Of a stretch of 56,723 nt of DNA, positions 34,151 to 45,470 are shown one piece after another (position 1 is the stretch's first letter; the number at the start of each line of letters is the position of its first letter). This DNA is from Gammaproteobacteria bacterium (lineage in GTDB: Bacteria; Pseudomonadota; Gammaproteobacteria; Pseudomonadales; Pseudohongiellaceae), in assembly GCA_018401885.1 (NCBI GenBank), contig JAGYKB010000016.1, forward strand, positions 1-56,723. Reading direction: 5' to 3'. The position numbers were made by a program, and so were the translations under genes. The notes beneath the pieces are model-generated. The model was not told where the DNA came from, did not search any database, and worked only from the letters and a program-made list of their open reading frames with translations.

Positions 34151-35125
34151 CTATGCGTTAACCAGCATTACCGTAAACCAGCCGCAATAAATAGACAAGA
34201 AAATGACGCCGCTTAGTCGGCCGAGCTTCTTCCCTCGAGTCACTGCATAGTAGCAGAACGCGGCTAATAGGAGCGTGATTAGTGTCACCGCGGCAAAATC
34301 TCGGAAGAAAAGAGGGGCTTGGATCAAGCCAGGGCTTAGCAGACCGGGGAAAGGGAGCACGGCCAGCAGGTTTATAATGTTTGAGCCTACAATATTGCCG
34401 ATGGCGAGATCGTAATGGCCTTTTAAGACGCAGGTGATCGAGGCGGCGAGTTCTGGCAGGCTCGTGCCGAGTGCCACGATAGTTAGGCCAATAATAGCCT
34501 CTGAAACCCCAAGCCCCTCCGCAATAGCGCTTGCCGAGGCTACGAGCGCTTCTGCGCTGACTATGAGTAGGATGAGGCCGAGCACCATGTAAGCAACCGC
34601 CTGCCAGATTCGGGTCTCGGGCTCGCTTTCCCCCGAGTCTTCACTTTCGCTCAGCGCGCTGTCACCGACTCCATCCGAGGCTTTTTTTTTGCGCAAGAGT
34701 TTGTAGCCAAGAAAAAGGCTCAGTGCAATAAGCACTGCGGCATCGAATAAACCAATAAAAAGATCGAAAAGAAGCGCGCCCGTGACGAAAGTAACGAGGA
34801 GAAGAGCAGGAAGCTCCTTTTTTATAAGAGACTTTGGGGGCGTAAGTGGGCGAAGTATTGCTGCCACACCGAGTGCGACACCGATATTAAACAAGTTAGA
34901 CCCGAAGGCATTACCTATGGCGAGTTCGGGCTTATCTTCGAGCGCGGAGACTGCCGAGGAGAATATTTCGGGAGCTGAGGTCCCGAAGGCAACAATCGTA
35001 AGTCCGATCAGAAGCGGGGAAACGCCTGCATTCCTTGCCAGAGCGGACGCGCCGAACACGAACTTATCGGCTCCCCAGATAAGGCCGACGAAGCCGAGGG
35101 CGATAACGACTGAATTTACGAGCAT
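34151..35125 (-). CDS. Calcium/sodium antiporter (CaCA family, YrbG-like)
   Basis: Inner-membrane cation exchanger of 324 residues with the two homologous alpha repeats of the CaCA family: GLTIVAFGTSAPEIFSSAV near residues 41-59 and GLTIVALGTSLPELAASITC near 215-234, each followed by GN..GSN motifs. A hydrophilic acidic loop (around residues 145-165) separates the halves. A yrbG-type antiporter upstream of kdsD is the standard arrangement in gammaproteobacteria. Transport of Ca2+ or of another cation is inferred. Confidence 0.92.
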   Translation of the reverse strand: MLVNSVVIALGFVGLIWGADKFVFGASALARNAGVSPLLIGLTIVAFGTSAPEIFSSAVSALEDKPELAIGNAFGSNLFNIGVALGVAAILRPLTPPKSLIKKELPALLLVTFVTGALLFDLFIGLFDAAVLIALSLFLGYKLLRKKKASDGVGDSALSESEDSGESEPETRIWQAVAYMVLGLILLIVSAEALVASASAIAEGLGVSEAIIGLTIVALGTSLPELAASITCVLKGHYDLAIGNIVGSNIINLLAVLPFPGLLSPGLIQAPLFFRDFAAVTLITLLLAAFCYYAVTRGKKLGRLSGVIFLSIYCGWFTVMLVNA

Positions 35126-35281
35126 AGCGCGGAATACTTGTGCTAAGGGTTAGCGCGTAATTAGAAGGGGGATCGAGAGGCTTTGCAAGTAATAATTTAA
35201 TGCCACCGGCAGATGGGGTAAACTGTGGGATCTACTGGACACTCAAAGTCTAGCCAGCGCGCACTATTCAAGGAGCAAGTC

Positions 35282-35944
35282 ATGCAGCAAGCAAGCGAGC
35301 GTATAAACGCCTTTCAATCACGCTTCTCTCCGCTTCGCCAGAATCGTTTTTTTCTCGGGGCTGTGTTTATTGTCACCCTCTGTCTTCTGTTCGCGAACGG
35401 ACGTGCGAAAGCACAGGGACTTTCAGCAGTCGAGACCGCTGAGCTAGGAGTTAATACGCTCCTGGCCACAGCGCTTGAGTCGAAGGCGTTATTTCTGAAT
35501 GACAGAGAAAGCTATTTCGCCGCGATTGAAGCTGATCTTGAAAGTTTTGTCGATTTCACTGCAGTCGCGAACGTCGTGATGGCTCGCTATGCCGCTGACG
35601 CAACGCCCGCACAAACGCAGCGCTTCGCCACTATTCTAAAAACCACTCTTACTCGATTCTATGGGGCATCACTGGTGTCCTACAATGGCGAAGAGCTCGT
35701 CTTCCTACCTAACCCCAATCCATCGGACGATCCTCGAGCTGATACGGTCGTTAGTATGGAGCTGCGCGGTGATATTAACCTGCAGCTGCGTTACCAGATG
35801 TTTATTACTGATGAAGATACGTGGAAGCTGAAGAACCTCAGCCTTGCGGGAATTAATCTGGGTAGGCAGTACTATTCACAATTTTCAGCATTGATGTCTG
35901 AGCACGACAATGACATCGATGCAGTTCTGGATAATTGGCGCTAG
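35282..35944 (+). CDS. mlaC: MlaC-type periplasmic phospholipid-binding protein (orphan)
   Basis: Periplasmic lipid shuttle of the Mla pathway that maintains outer-membrane asymmetry. From the ATG at 35282, behind AAGGAG, it has 220 residues with a signal peptide (FFLGAVFIVTLCLLFANGRA, cleavage near KAQG). The Tol-Tol-Ttg2/MlaC pattern follows: NDRESYFAAIEADLESFVDF, VMARYAADATPAQTQRFATI and the C-terminal WKLKNLSLAGINLGRQYYSQF. In relatives mlaF, mlaE and mlaD precede it and mlaB follows. Here only 156 non-coding bases separate it from the divergent antiporter gene, and ibaG follows directly. The other Mla genes must be elsewhere or absent. Confidence 0.92.
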   Translation: MQQASERINAFQSRFSPLRQNRFFLGAVFIVTLCLLFANGRAKAQGLSAVETAELGVNTLLATALESKALFLNDRESYFAAIEADLESFVDFTAVANVVMARYAADATPAQTQRFATILKTTLTRFYGASLVSYNGEELVFLPNPNPSDDPRADTVVSMELRGDINLQLRYQMFITDEDTWKLKNLSLAGINLGRQYYSQFSALMSEHDNDIDAVLDNWR

Positions 35945-35988
35945 CAACAATTCCCAGAATAGCTAGGCATAAAACGGAGAGCAGATAC

Positions 35989-36216
35989 GTGGAAGCGAGC
36001 ACTATTCAAGAAATACTAGCCGAGGCGCTGCCTGGGACTGAAGTCGATGTTCAGGGTGAAGGCGGGAAATATCTGGTTACGGCGACCGGCGACATTTTCG
36101 AAGGTCTAAACGCAGTAAAGCGGCAACAGACAATATATAAAGTCCTGAATGAGCACATTAGCTCAGGCGCGATTCACGCAGTCACCATGAGGCTCTCTGC
36201 TCCCGGTGATGCCTGA
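35989..36216 (+). CDS. ibaG: BolA-family protein IbaG
   Basis: Small BolA-like protein that partners monothiol glutaredoxin in iron-sulfur handling. From the GTG at 35989, behind GGAGAG, it has 75 residues. It shows the helix-turn-helix-like BolA fold with the EGGKYLVTATGDIFEGLNAV core, the KRQQTIYKVLNEH helix and a terminal IHAVTMRLSAP strand. The conserved Cys/His ligand position of classic BolA is not obvious to me. Frames extending upstream overlap mlaC and were not used. It sits between mlaC and murA, the standard place. Confidence 0.9.
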   Translation: MEASTIQEILAEALPGTEVDVQGEGGKYLVTATGDIFEGLNAVKRQQTIYKVLNEHISSGAIHAVTMRLSAPGDA

Positions 36217-36278
36217 AGTTTCTTGGCTTATTCTTAGCTGCAAGAGTCAGAGCTAGCCCAATCTACTGTCGATGGTGA

Positions 36279-37595
<1,317 letters not shown>

Positions 37596-37639
37596 AAGGA
37601 AAAACAGAAGAATCGCCGTAGGAAAAAGAGAGTCGATCT

Positions 37640-38284
37640 ATGAGTAAGCCAAATCTCGTCATTGCACTAACCAAGGGACGCATTCTCGACGAAGTGTTGC
37701 CGTTACTCGCGCAGGCCGACATCGTTCCTGCCGAAGATATCTCGTCAAGCCGTAAGCTTATTTTTGATACCAATCTTGCTCACGTCAAACTCATGGTGAT
37801 TAGAGGATCTGATGTACCAACGTATGTCGAATTTGGCAGTGCAGATATTGGCGTGGTCGGGAAGGATCTTCTGCTCGAATATGGAGATGAAGCCTTCTAC
37901 GAGCCGCTTGATCTAGACATCGCCCGCTGCCGTTTAATGACAGCAGAACCCATCGGTCGGCCGACGCCCGCTGGTCGCTTAAGAGTTGCGACTAAATTCG
38001 TTAACATCGCCAAGCGTTATTTCGCCGAGCGAGGTATTCAAATTGAGCTTATTAAGCTCAACGGCGCGCTAGAATTAGCACCCTCTATGGGATTGGCTGA
38101 CGCCATTGTGGATATAGTTGATACGGGTAAGACCTTGACTGCGAATGGGCTAGAGGCGAAAGAGTTCATCGCTCATGTGACTTCACGAATAATCGTGAAT
38201 AAAGCGTCAATGAAAATCAAGAATGCGGCGATCCGCGAGATACTCGAAAAATTGTCCGACGCCGTTGCAAAGCGCGCGTCTTAG
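37640..38284 (+). CDS. hisG: ATP phosphoribosyltransferase, short form
   Basis: First enzyme of histidine synthesis. At 214 residues it is the short HisG that lacks the C-terminal regulatory domain and normally needs HisZ as partner; no hisZ is in this window. Motifs are [14 protein letters not shown] at the start, [17 protein letters not shown] near residue 71, and [20 protein letters not shown] followed by the PRPP loop [12 protein letters not shown]. It lies between murA and hisD and begins with ATG. Confidence 0.96.
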   Translation: MSKPNLVIALTKGRILDEVLPLLAQADIVPAEDISSSRKLIFDTNLAHVKLMVIRGSDVPTYVEFGSADIGVVGKDLLLEYGDEAFYEPLDLDIARCRLMTAEPIGRPTPAGRLRVATKFVNIAKRYFAERGIQIELIKLNGALELAPSMGLADAIVDIVDTGKTLTANGLEAKEFIAHVTSRIIVNKASMKIKNAAIREILEKLSDAVAKRAS

Positions 38285-38320
38285 GTCGAGCATAAAAGCA
38301 TTACGTTAAAGGGAACAGCT

Positions 38321-39658
38321 ATGCCCACGCCGAAGCCTTCAATACACACGCCGCAGCTCTCGATAAAGCAGCTTGATAGCGAAAGCACTGATTTTGAAGT
38401 CGAACTGAAAGCTCATCTCAAACGAGAGATGATTGTGGCAGACCAAGTAACGGCAACAGTCAGCGAGATTCTTTCTCGGGTGAGAGCGAGAGGAGACGCT
38501 GCCGTTTTAGAGTACACAAACCAGTTTGACGGTTTCGCTGCGCAATCGATGGCGGACTTGAAGGTGACGCGGGAGCAGATGCAGGCGTCGTTGGACAGTC
38601 TCGATACGGCGCAGCGCGAGGCGCTGGAAATCGCCGCTAACCGCATCCGCCAATACCACGAGAAGCAGAAGCAGGAATCGTGGCAATATCGTGAAGAGGA
38701 TGGCTCGCTTCTTGGGCAAAAAGTGAGTCCATTGCAGCGAGTTGGCGTTTATGCCCCTGGTGGCAAGGCGAACTATCCCTCGTCAATACTCATGCTCGCC
38801 ATCCCAGCGCAGGTCGCCGGAGTAGAACAAATTATCGCGACCGTTCCCACTGCCTACGGCGAAGCGGGGAAGCTAGTATTCGCCGCAGCGGCCCTTGCCG
38901 GCGTAACCGAGCTTTATACCATTGGCGGCGCGCAGGCAGTTGCTGCAATGGCCTATGGCACCGAGAGTATTCCCAAGGTCGATAAAATCACGGGTCCCGG
39001 TAATATTTATGTAACCGTCGCTAAGAGATTGGTATTCGGCGAGGTGGGAATCGACATGATCGCCGGGCCGTCGGAATTAACAATTATATGCGACGGTGAA
39101 ACGAACTCCGATTGGATAGCAATGGATCTCTTCTCTCAAGCCGAGCATGATGAGCAGGCGCAGTCGATACTTATCTCAACAGACGCAGGCTACCTCGATC
39201 AAGTAAGGGAAAGTATCGAGAGGCTTCTGCCGGATATGGAGAGGCGCGAGATTATTGAAAAATCGATGGTGAATCGTGGGCTATTTATCGTAGCCAAAAA
39301 CCTCGAAGAGGCCGCTAGGGTTAGCGACATGATCGCCCCTGAGCATTTGGAGTTATCTATTGCCGACCCCGAAGCGCTTCTCGAAAATATTAATCACGCG
39401 GGCGCCATATTCATGGGGCGCTACAGTGCTGAAGCGCTGGGTGATTACTGCGCAGGGCCAAGTCACGTGTTGCCAACTTCGGGTACTGCGCGATTCTTTT
39501 CCGCGCTCGGAGTCTATGACTTTCAAAAGCGCAGCTCGATAATATTTAGCACGAAAGAGGGAGCAAGCCGGTTGGCGAAAACTGCGGGAGAGCTCGCGCG
39601 TAACGAGCGTCTTCAAGCACACGCGTTGTCCGCCGAATACCGGCAGATTAAATCCTAG
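38321..39658 (+). CDS. hisD: Histidinol dehydrogenase
   Basis: Zn2+-dependent, NAD+-dependent oxidation of histidinol to histidine, the last two steps of the pathway. The 445-residue protein shows GVYAPGGKANYPSSILMLAI near residue 142, GGAQAVAAMAYGTESIPKVD, KITGPGNIYVTVAKR, and the metal/active-site segment AEHDEQAQSILIS with EHLELSIADPE. It follows hisG by 36 bases. hisC, which follows hisD in Pseudomonas, is not here; the next gene is convergent degS. Confidence 0.97.
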   Translation: MPTPKPSIHTPQLSIKQLDSESTDFEVELKAHLKREMIVADQVTATVSEILSRVRARGDAAVLEYTNQFDGFAAQSMADLKVTREQMQASLDSLDTAQREALEIAANRIRQYHEKQKQESWQYREEDGSLLGQKVSPLQRVGVYAPGGKANYPSSILMLAIPAQVAGVEQIIATVPTAYGEAGKLVFAAAALAGVTELYTIGGAQAVAAMAYGTESIPKVDKITGPGNIYVTVAKRLVFGEVGIDMIAGPSELTIICDGETNSDWIAMDLFSQAEHDEQAQSILISTDAGYLDQVRESIERLLPDMERREIIEKSMVNRGLFIVAKNLEEAARVSDMIAPEHLELSIADPEALLENINHAGAIFMGRYSAEALGDYCAGPSHVLPTSGTARFFSALGVYDFQKRSSIIFSTKEGASRLAKTAGELARNERLQAHALSAEYRQIKS

Positions 39659-39680
39659 CGCTAGTTTCTCGGTCTGCTTA

Positions 39681-40826
39681 TTACGGCTCGATGATAATCG
39701 CTTGGCCGAAGCCAAGCGTGGTCGGGAGGGATAGTGTTTGGCCGTTCCGATAGACTTCGACTTCGATCGTATCCCCCGGCTTTTTGTTGCGTACCTCAGC
39801 CATAATGTTGCCGCCATCGACGACTTTAGTGCCTTGGACTCGCGTAATTACATCACCGGGTAAAATCCCCGCGCGCATCGCAGCGCCACCCTCGTCGACG
39901 CTCTCGACAAGCATTCCTCTCACCGAATCAATGCCGAAGAATAGTTCGCTCGACCGAGGACCTAAAGCTTCACCTGTAATGACGCCTAAATAGCCGGCAT
40001 TGCCTTCGATTGCCTGAGCGACCATTTCCTCGAGTGCAGTCACAGCGAGGGATGCGGGTGTTGCAAAGCCTATGCCTTCAAAGTTGCCCGATTCAGACAG
40101 AATGGATGAGTTTAAGCCGACCAATTCACCCTTTGCATTGATTAATGCGCCGCCCGAATTGCCGGGGTTTATCGCCGCGTCGGTCTGTATGCGTTCGATT
40201 GCGTTATCCGTTCCGCGCCGAATCGCGCTAACAATACCCTGTGAGACAGACTGCCCTACGTTGCGCGGATATCCGATAGCGAAAACAATATCGCCAACGC
40301 GAAGTTCATCGTCGTCGCCGCGGGAAATAGGGGTTAGACCGTCCATGTTTATGTGCAGCACAGCAAGATCACTGCCTTCATCCCAAGCGATGACGGTAGC
40401 AGGTGTCTGCCGCCCGTCGACTAGCGTTACCTGTGCATTGAAGGCATCGAACAGCGTATCTACGACATGAAGATTTGTAAGGATATAACCGTCCGCGCTG
40501 ATAATAACCCCCGAGCCAAGACTCGCGCGTTCTTCAAGATAGAGATTCAGTTGGTCTGGCGAGGCGCGCTCCACCGAGCCGACGTTGACACTAGTTGCAT
40601 TTATACTGACTACGGCGGGCGAGGCGCGCTCAATGATATTGGCAAAACTAGTCGCCGTGTTTTCTGGCTTTGGGGTGAGCACGAGATTACCACGGAGCAG
40701 TTGTGCGAGTTGGTTGTACTGCACAATTACAATTGCTAATAGTAATCCACAGGCAATCGGCCAGGCGAGAAAGCGAAGCATGGCTATCAGGCGATGTGTC
40801 ACTGAAGAGTTTTTGCTCGGTTTCAC
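39681..40826 (-). CDS. degS: Membrane-anchored serine protease DegS/AlgW
   Basis: Site-1 protease that cleaves an anti-sigma factor in the envelope stress response when its PDZ domain senses misfolded porin C-termini. The 381 residues have a single N-terminal anchor (LAWPIACGLLLAIVIVQYN), a trypsin-like domain with His in LTNLHVVD, Asp in GSDLAVLHI and Ser in NPGNSGGALI, and one C-terminal PDZ domain (about 285-375, MRAGILPGDVITRVQGTKV). One PDZ plus a membrane anchor separates it from DegP/DegQ. It is convergent with hisD, as algW is in Pseudomonas. Confidence 0.93.
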   Translation of the reverse strand: MKPSKNSSVTHRLIAMLRFLAWPIACGLLLAIVIVQYNQLAQLLRGNLVLTPKPENTATSFANIIERASPAVVSINATSVNVGSVERASPDQLNLYLEERASLGSGVIISADGYILTNLHVVDTLFDAFNAQVTLVDGRQTPATVIAWDEGSDLAVLHINMDGLTPISRGDDDELRVGDIVFAIGYPRNVGQSVSQGIVSAIRRGTDNAIERIQTDAAINPGNSGGALINAKGELVGLNSSILSESGNFEGIGFATPASLAVTALEEMVAQAIEGNAGYLGVITGEALGPRSSELFFGIDSVRGMLVESVDEGGAAMRAGILPGDVITRVQGTKVVDGGNIMAEVRNKKPGDTIEVEVYRNGQTLSLPTTLGFGQAIIIEP

Positions 40827-40927
40827 TGTGGGAGGTCTGCCCTAGCTTTTATTGTTATCATCTTCCACGAAGCGCCAAAAGGCGATGCGTCTGCAAACGA
40901 AGATATAGTCTACCAGAGGATAGGTTC

Positions 40928-41704
40928 ATGGCGGTAAGCCTTACAGAGTTGCAATCAACGATCAATTCACTGCTACGTGTCGAGCAGTTCAAAGACTATG
41001 CCCCTAATGGACTGCAGGTCGAAGGCAAACCGAGTGTAGAGAAAATAGTAAGCGGAGTAACTGCGAGTAGGGCGCTTATCGAGGCTGCGATAGAGGCAGA
41101 CGCTGATGCTGTCCTTGTTCATCACGGGTATTTTTGGCGTGGCGAGGAACAGTCACTTGTTGGCATAAAGCGCAAACGTATCGAGCTGCTGCTAAATAAT
41201 CAGATTAGCTTGCTCGCCTATCATTTGCCGCTCGATGCGCATGCTGAACTAGGCAACAATGTGCAACTCGGCAAGCGACTTGGATTTGTACAGACTGGAG
41301 AGATGGGGAGGCACAGCAACCACCCGATAGGTCTCATCGGTCGCTTGCCTAGGCCGATGACTTGCGCTGATCTGGCCGCCCACATAAGTGACTGCCTCGG
41401 GAGAGACCCGCTCATCATTGAGGCGAGCCTGCGTGAAGGAGGTGTCGCTGAGATCGAGAGTATCGCGTGGTGCACGGGTGCCGCGCAGAGTTCTATTGAG
41501 CTGGCAGTGAACGCAGGTGTCGATGCCTATCTAACGGGCGAGGTTTCTGAGCCTACGGTGCACATCGCGCGCGAATCAGGTGTACATTTTATAAGCGCGG
41601 GCCACCACGCCACCGAGCGCTACGGGGTCCAAGCGCTCGGGGCATTGCTAGCAGAGAAATTCGGATTGATGCATCAATTTATAGATATAGACAATCCCGT
41701 GTAG
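40928..41704 (+). CDS. Nif3-like dinuclear metal center protein (YbgI family)
   Basis: Conserved hexameric metal-binding protein of unclear function, possibly a GTP cyclohydrolase-like hydrolase or a repair protein. From the ATG at 40928 it has 258 residues with the metal ligands in VLVHHGYFW (near residue 63), YHLPLDAHAELGNN (near 97) and the C-terminal GHHATERYGVQALG. The frame is open further upstream, but that stretch overlaps the divergent degS and lacks a site. Length and all His motifs match the family. Confidence 0.92.
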   Translation: MAVSLTELQSTINSLLRVEQFKDYAPNGLQVEGKPSVEKIVSGVTASRALIEAAIEADADAVLVHHGYFWRGEEQSLVGIKRKRIELLLNNQISLLAYHLPLDAHAELGNNVQLGKRLGFVQTGEMGRHSNHPIGLIGRLPRPMTCADLAAHISDCLGRDPLIIEASLREGGVAEIESIAWCTGAAQSSIELAVNAGVDAYLTGEVSEPTVHIARESGVHFISAGHHATERYGVQALGALLAEKFGLMHQFIDIDNPV

Positions 41705-41706
41705 CG

Positions 41707-43599
41707 TCACAGGGCACCATGATCGCTGAGAAGGCGCATCACTCTATCTACACAATCGCGCAGAGAGAGCACCGATGTGTCTAGCTCCAGAGCGACGTCT
41801 GTCGGCGTCTCATAGTCAAATGAGACGCCTGGAACGTCGGCAGACGACGCTGAATAGAGTCCGCTTGGGTCACGCTGTTGGCAAATCGCCAACGGGGGAT
41901 TCAGATAAATAACCAGGCACTTGTTCGGCCCTATAATATTCGCGGCCCGTTCGCGAGAGGCGCGAGTTGGCGCCACGAATGCGGCGCAGCATATCAGGCC
42001 TGAGTCGTTCAAAAACTGAGCGACGTGGGCGCTTCTGATGAGATTCTCAGCGCGTCCTTGTGAGCTATGATCTAGGTCGCTGCTTATGCCCTGGCGCATA
42101 TTTTTGCCATCGAGCACAGCGCTCGCGTTACCTTTTTCGAATAGTTCGCGCTCTACAGCATGGGCAAGGGTCGTTTTTCCAGAGCCTGACAGCCCAATAA
42201 ACAGTAGCGTTACGGGCTGCTGGCCGAAGCGGGCGGCGCGCTCATCTGGCGTGACATAACTTCCGCGTCCATGGGTGCTCTGCGGTCGAGCGCTGTTTGT
42301 CTCGTAGAAAATCATGCCGGCGCCAACGGTTACATTGCTCATCCGATCGATGAGAATAAAACTGCCTGTAGCACGGTTCTGGTGATAGTCGTCAAAACAG
42401 AGCGAGTGTTCTGCTTTGATTTCAACGCGCCCAATCTCATTTAACTTGAGGCTGGGCGCAGGTCTTCGCTTAAGTGTATTAATATCAACTAGGCTCTGCA
42501 GCGTTTTGATCCGCGCGCCCGTGGTTCTGCAACCTATTTTGAGGTCGTAATCAATTCCTGGGCGCATCTCCGCATCGGCCATCCACACTAGATCTGCTTG
42601 GAAAGTCGATGCTGAAACTGGTTTGTTGTCGCTGTGAACGAGCATATCTCCGCGGCTGATGTCGATCTCATTTTCGAGCGTGAGCGTGATAGCCATAGGC
42701 GCGAAGGCAGTTTCAATCTCTTCGTCGTAGGTGACAATAGACTTAACTCGACTGCTCTTTCCTGAAGGCAATGCCGTAATCGAATCGCCCTTGCGGATTA
42801 CGCCAGAGGCCACCGTGCCGCAGTAACCACGAAAATTAAGATTGGGTCGATTGACGTACTGAACTGGGAAGCGGAAATCGATGAGATTGCGGCTGGCATT
42901 TATCGGAATTTGTTCCAATAGCGTCATCAGCGGCGTACCGGAGAACCAGGGCATGTTCTTGCTAAACTCAACGACATTATCGCCCTCGAGCGCAGATAGC
43001 GGAATAAAACGAAACTCCGCCGCGGGCAAACTTTCGCTGAACGCCTTGTAGTCAGCCGTAATTTCGTCAAACCTAGCCTCGCTGTAGTCGACAAGGTCCA
43101 TTTTGTTAACTGCAACAATCAGCTGCTTAATGCCGAGTAGCGAGGCGATGTAGCTATGCCGGCGTGTCTGAGTTTGGACGCCGTGCCGAGCATCGATCAA
43201 GATAATAGCAAGGTCACAGGTCGATGCGCCCGTCGCCATATTGCGCGTATACTGTTCGTGACCTGGCGTATCGGCAATGATAAATTTTCGCTTCGCGGTC
43301 GAAAAATAGCGATAAGCAACATCGATTGTAATGCCTTGTTCGCGCTCAGCTTGGAGTCCATCGACAAGCAATGCGAGGTCGATGCGTTCGCCAGTTGTTC
43401 CAGATTTTATACTGTCTTTTTTGATCGCGGCGAGTTGGTCTTCGTAGATCATTTTAGAATCGTGAAGAAGGCGTCCTATTAGCGTGCTCTTGCCATCGTC
43501 GACGCTGCCGCAGGTTAGAAGGCGCAGTAATTCCTTGCGTTCATGCTGAGCAAGATACGCGTCTATATCCGACTGAATGAGTTCTGATCTGTGAGACAT
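41707..43599 (-). CDS. cysNC: Bifunctional sulfate adenylyltransferase large subunit / APS kinase
   Basis: Sulfate activation: the CysN GTPase drives ATP sulfurylase and a fused CysC phosphorylates APS to PAPS. From the ATG at 43597-43599 there are 630 residues. The N-terminal EF-Tu-like GTPase has [32 protein letters not shown] and VNKMDLVDY, followed by beta-barrel domains. From about residue 445 comes the APS kinase with P-loop [11 protein letters not shown]. In the kinase the usual ISP(F/Y)R loop reads VAPTR, so the serine is Ala, and the DGDNVR motif reads DGKNMR, so kinase activity may be altered. An in-frame ATG 11 codons upstream (43632) is less likely. It lies 81 bases downstream of cysD. 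Confidence 0.94.
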   Translation of the reverse strand: MSHRSELIQSDIDAYLAQHERKELLRLLTCGSVDDGKSTLIGRLLHDSKMIYEDQLAAIKKDSIKSGTTGERIDLALLVDGLQAEREQGITIDVAYRYFSTAKRKFIIADTPGHEQYTRNMATGASTCDLAIILIDARHGVQTQTRRHSYIASLLGIKQLIVAVNKMDLVDYSEARFDEITADYKAFSESLPAAEFRFIPLSALEGDNVVEFSKNMPWFSGTPLMTLLEQIPINASRNLIDFRFPVQYVNRPNLNFRGYCGTVASGVIRKGDSITALPSGKSSRVKSIVTYDEEIETAFAPMAITLTLENEIDISRGDMLVHSDNKPVSASTFQADLVWMADAEMRPGIDYDLKIGCRTTGARIKTLQSLVDINTLKRRPAPSLKLNEIGRVEIKAEHSLCFDDYHQNRATGSFILIDRMSNVTVGAGMIFYETNSARPQSTHGRGSYVTPDERAARFGQQPVTLLFIGLSGSGKTTLAHAVERELFEKGNASAVLDGKNMRQGISSDLDHSSQGRAENLIRSAHVAQFLNDSGLICCAAFVAPTRASRERAANIIGPNKCLVIYLNPPLAICQQRDPSGLYSASSADVPGVSFDYETPTDVALELDTSVLSLRDCVDRVMRLLSDHGAL

Positions 43600-43680
43600 G
43601 ATGTGCCTTAGTTCGATAAATATGGCCGGCAAGAAGTCTTTGGTAAACTTTTCATAGTTTGTGTTTTCAAACGGTGCAGG

Positions 43681-44589
43681 CTAGAAATAACCTTTGCGCT
43701 TTTTCTCTTCCATCGAGCCTGCTTTGTCGCTATCAATCAGTCTGCCCTGTCTTTCCGAACTCGTTGCTAGGAGCATCTCTTGGATGATCTCTGGCAGGGT
43801 TGTCGCGTTCGAATCGACAGCGCCTGTTAATGGATAGCATCCTAGTGTTCTGAAACGAACATTTTTTATCTCAATCGATTGGTCATCTCTGATAGGCATC
43901 CTGTCGTCGTCGACCATGATGTCTACTCCATCAATATTTACAACCGGGCGCGGCGCTGCAAAATACAAACTCGGAATTTCTATTTTGTTCAAATGGATGT
44001 ATTGCCAGATATCTAATTCGGTCCAATTCGATAAAGGGAAAACTCGAATGCTCTCGCCCTTGTTTATTTTGCTGTTGTAGATATTCCAAAGCTCAGGACG
44101 CTGATTCTTAGGATCCCAAGTATGATTTGCATCGCGGAAGCTAAACACGCGTTCTTTCGCGCGTGATTTCTCCTCATCGCGACGGGCGCCACCGAAGGCA
44201 GCGTCAAATTTATACTTGTTGAGCGCTTGTTTTAGGGCTTGGGTCTTCATGATGTCAGTATGTTTTTCGCTACCATGGCTGAAAGGCCCTACACCTGCGT
44301 CTATTCCTTCCTGATTAGTATGGACTATTAACTCGAGCCCTAGGTTGGAGACATGACGGTCTCTAAATTCGATCATCTCGCGAAATTTCCACGTGGTATC
44401 GACGTGGAGGAGAGGAAAAGGGGGCTTTCCAGGATAAAACGCTTTGAGGGCAAGATGCAGCATGACCGCGGAGTCTTTGCCTACCGAATACAGCATTACG
44501 GGGTTTTCGAATTCGGCTACGACTTCACGGATGATATGAAGGCTCTCTGCTTCGAGTTGTTTCAAGTGCGTTAGCGTGTGATCTTGCAT
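43681..44589 (-). CDS. cysD: Sulfate adenylyltransferase subunit 2
   Basis: Catalytic ATP pyrophosphatase-type subunit of ATP sulfurylase, partner of CysN. The 302 residues show the PP-loop [18 protein letters not shown] near residue 31, [16 protein letters not shown], and [20 protein letters not shown] near 143, then [15 protein letters not shown] near 203 and the C-terminal [19 protein letters not shown]. It is the first gene of the cysD-cysNC unit. The upstream gap (44590-44699) presumably holds the promoter, which I could not define. Confidence 0.97.
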   Translation of the reverse strand: MQDHTLTHLKQLEAESLHIIREVVAEFENPVMLYSVGKDSAVMLHLALKAFYPGKPPFPLLHVDTTWKFREMIEFRDRHVSNLGLELIVHTNQEGIDAGVGPFSHGSEKHTDIMKTQALKQALNKYKFDAAFGGARRDEEKSRAKERVFSFRDANHTWDPKNQRPELWNIYNSKINKGESIRVFPLSNWTELDIWQYIHLNKIEIPSLYFAAPRPVVNIDGVDIMVDDDRMPIRDDQSIEIKNVRFRTLGCYPLTGAVDSNATTLPEIIQEMLLATSSERQGRLIDSDKAGSMEEKKRKGYF

Positions 44590-44699
44590 GGGTAACCCAG
44601 TTAATTGCTCGGGTGCATGTCGGTGTAGGCGCGCGAACCTCGAAGTGCTTCGCGTGCGTGTTTGAAAACATAGTTAGACGTGGAGAACTATCTCATGGA

Positions 44700-45140
44700 T
44701 TAGTCATCCACTGGTGCGGGCTTTTCCAGTCCAAAATCTTCTGCAAGCGCACCTTTTTGATCAGGCGTGGCTTTGGCTGCGTAATCCTTCGGCGGGACAA
44801 GGGCGCTGATCTCGCCGTTACTTGCCTCGTCGCTAAAGGCAGCATCCTTTTTGGTTGGGAGTAGTTTTCCAGCCACGTCCTCAGGGCATAAGTCCTGCGC
44901 GCCGCTGGCAAGGTGTTCGTAGACTTCGCGATAGCTTTCCGTCATGTGATGTACAAGGTCAGCTGTCATACTAAAGTGATCGCTGACGTTGTCTCGGTAG
45001 CGCCGCTCCGTTTCTTTGGCGTCGCGCAGTTGTGCCTCGAGTTCTTTGACTCGACTTGGGTTAGCGCTTAATTTCCCGCCGATGAGTAAACCGATAACAA
45101 CTCCTGCGAGGAGGCTGCTTGTTACGATAATCCAGGTCAT
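44700..45140 (-). CDS. zapG: Divisome/cell-shape protein ZapG (YhcB, DUF1043)
   Basis: Single-span inner-membrane protein linked to envelope synthesis and division. From the ATG at 45138-45140 it has 146 residues: an N-terminal anchor (IIVTSSLLAGVVIGLLIGG) and a coiled coil (VKELEAQLRDAKETERRYRD to about residue 75) with the DUF1043 pattern HFSMTADLVHHMTESYREVY. An acidic, low-complexity tail follows. The open frame continues 24 codons upstream, but the membrane anchor position fits the chosen start. It is divergent from zapE, as in E. coli. Confidence 0.9.
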   Translation of the reverse strand: MTWIIVTSSLLAGVVIGLLIGGKLSANPSRVKELEAQLRDAKETERRYRDNVSDHFSMTADLVHHMTESYREVYEHLASGAQDLCPEDVAGKLLPTKKDAAFSDEASNGEISALVPPKDYAAKATPDQKGALAEDFGLEKPAPVDD

Positions 45141-45470
45141 TAAGAGGTCCTCGATTGGGAGAAGGTTGGAAGACGGCGACGAGTCTCGCGAGATGGCTCT
45201 GCCATCGCCCATTCATTATAAAGCAGTATAGCTACAAGCTTGATGAGATAGAAGAGACGGCTAGATGGTGTGCCCGCACTGCCGTACAATCGCATTTCCG
45301 CAAAACTTGGCGTGATTCAGCGGTTGAGTCGCGCGTTGATATAAGCTAATTCTCAAATATTCTAAGATTTACCGGCGAGTATTCGGTGCTCAATGGGTCA
45401 GCTTAGAAGCGAGGTAACGCTCGATCGCTAAGTGGCATCGCGTCGATTCGCCAAAAGGAAGCAAAGTTTC

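Noticed and set aside
40703..40927. N-terminal extension of the Nif3-like protein
   Set aside because: It lies antisense to the degS start and in the divergent promoter region; the ATG at 40928 gives the family length.
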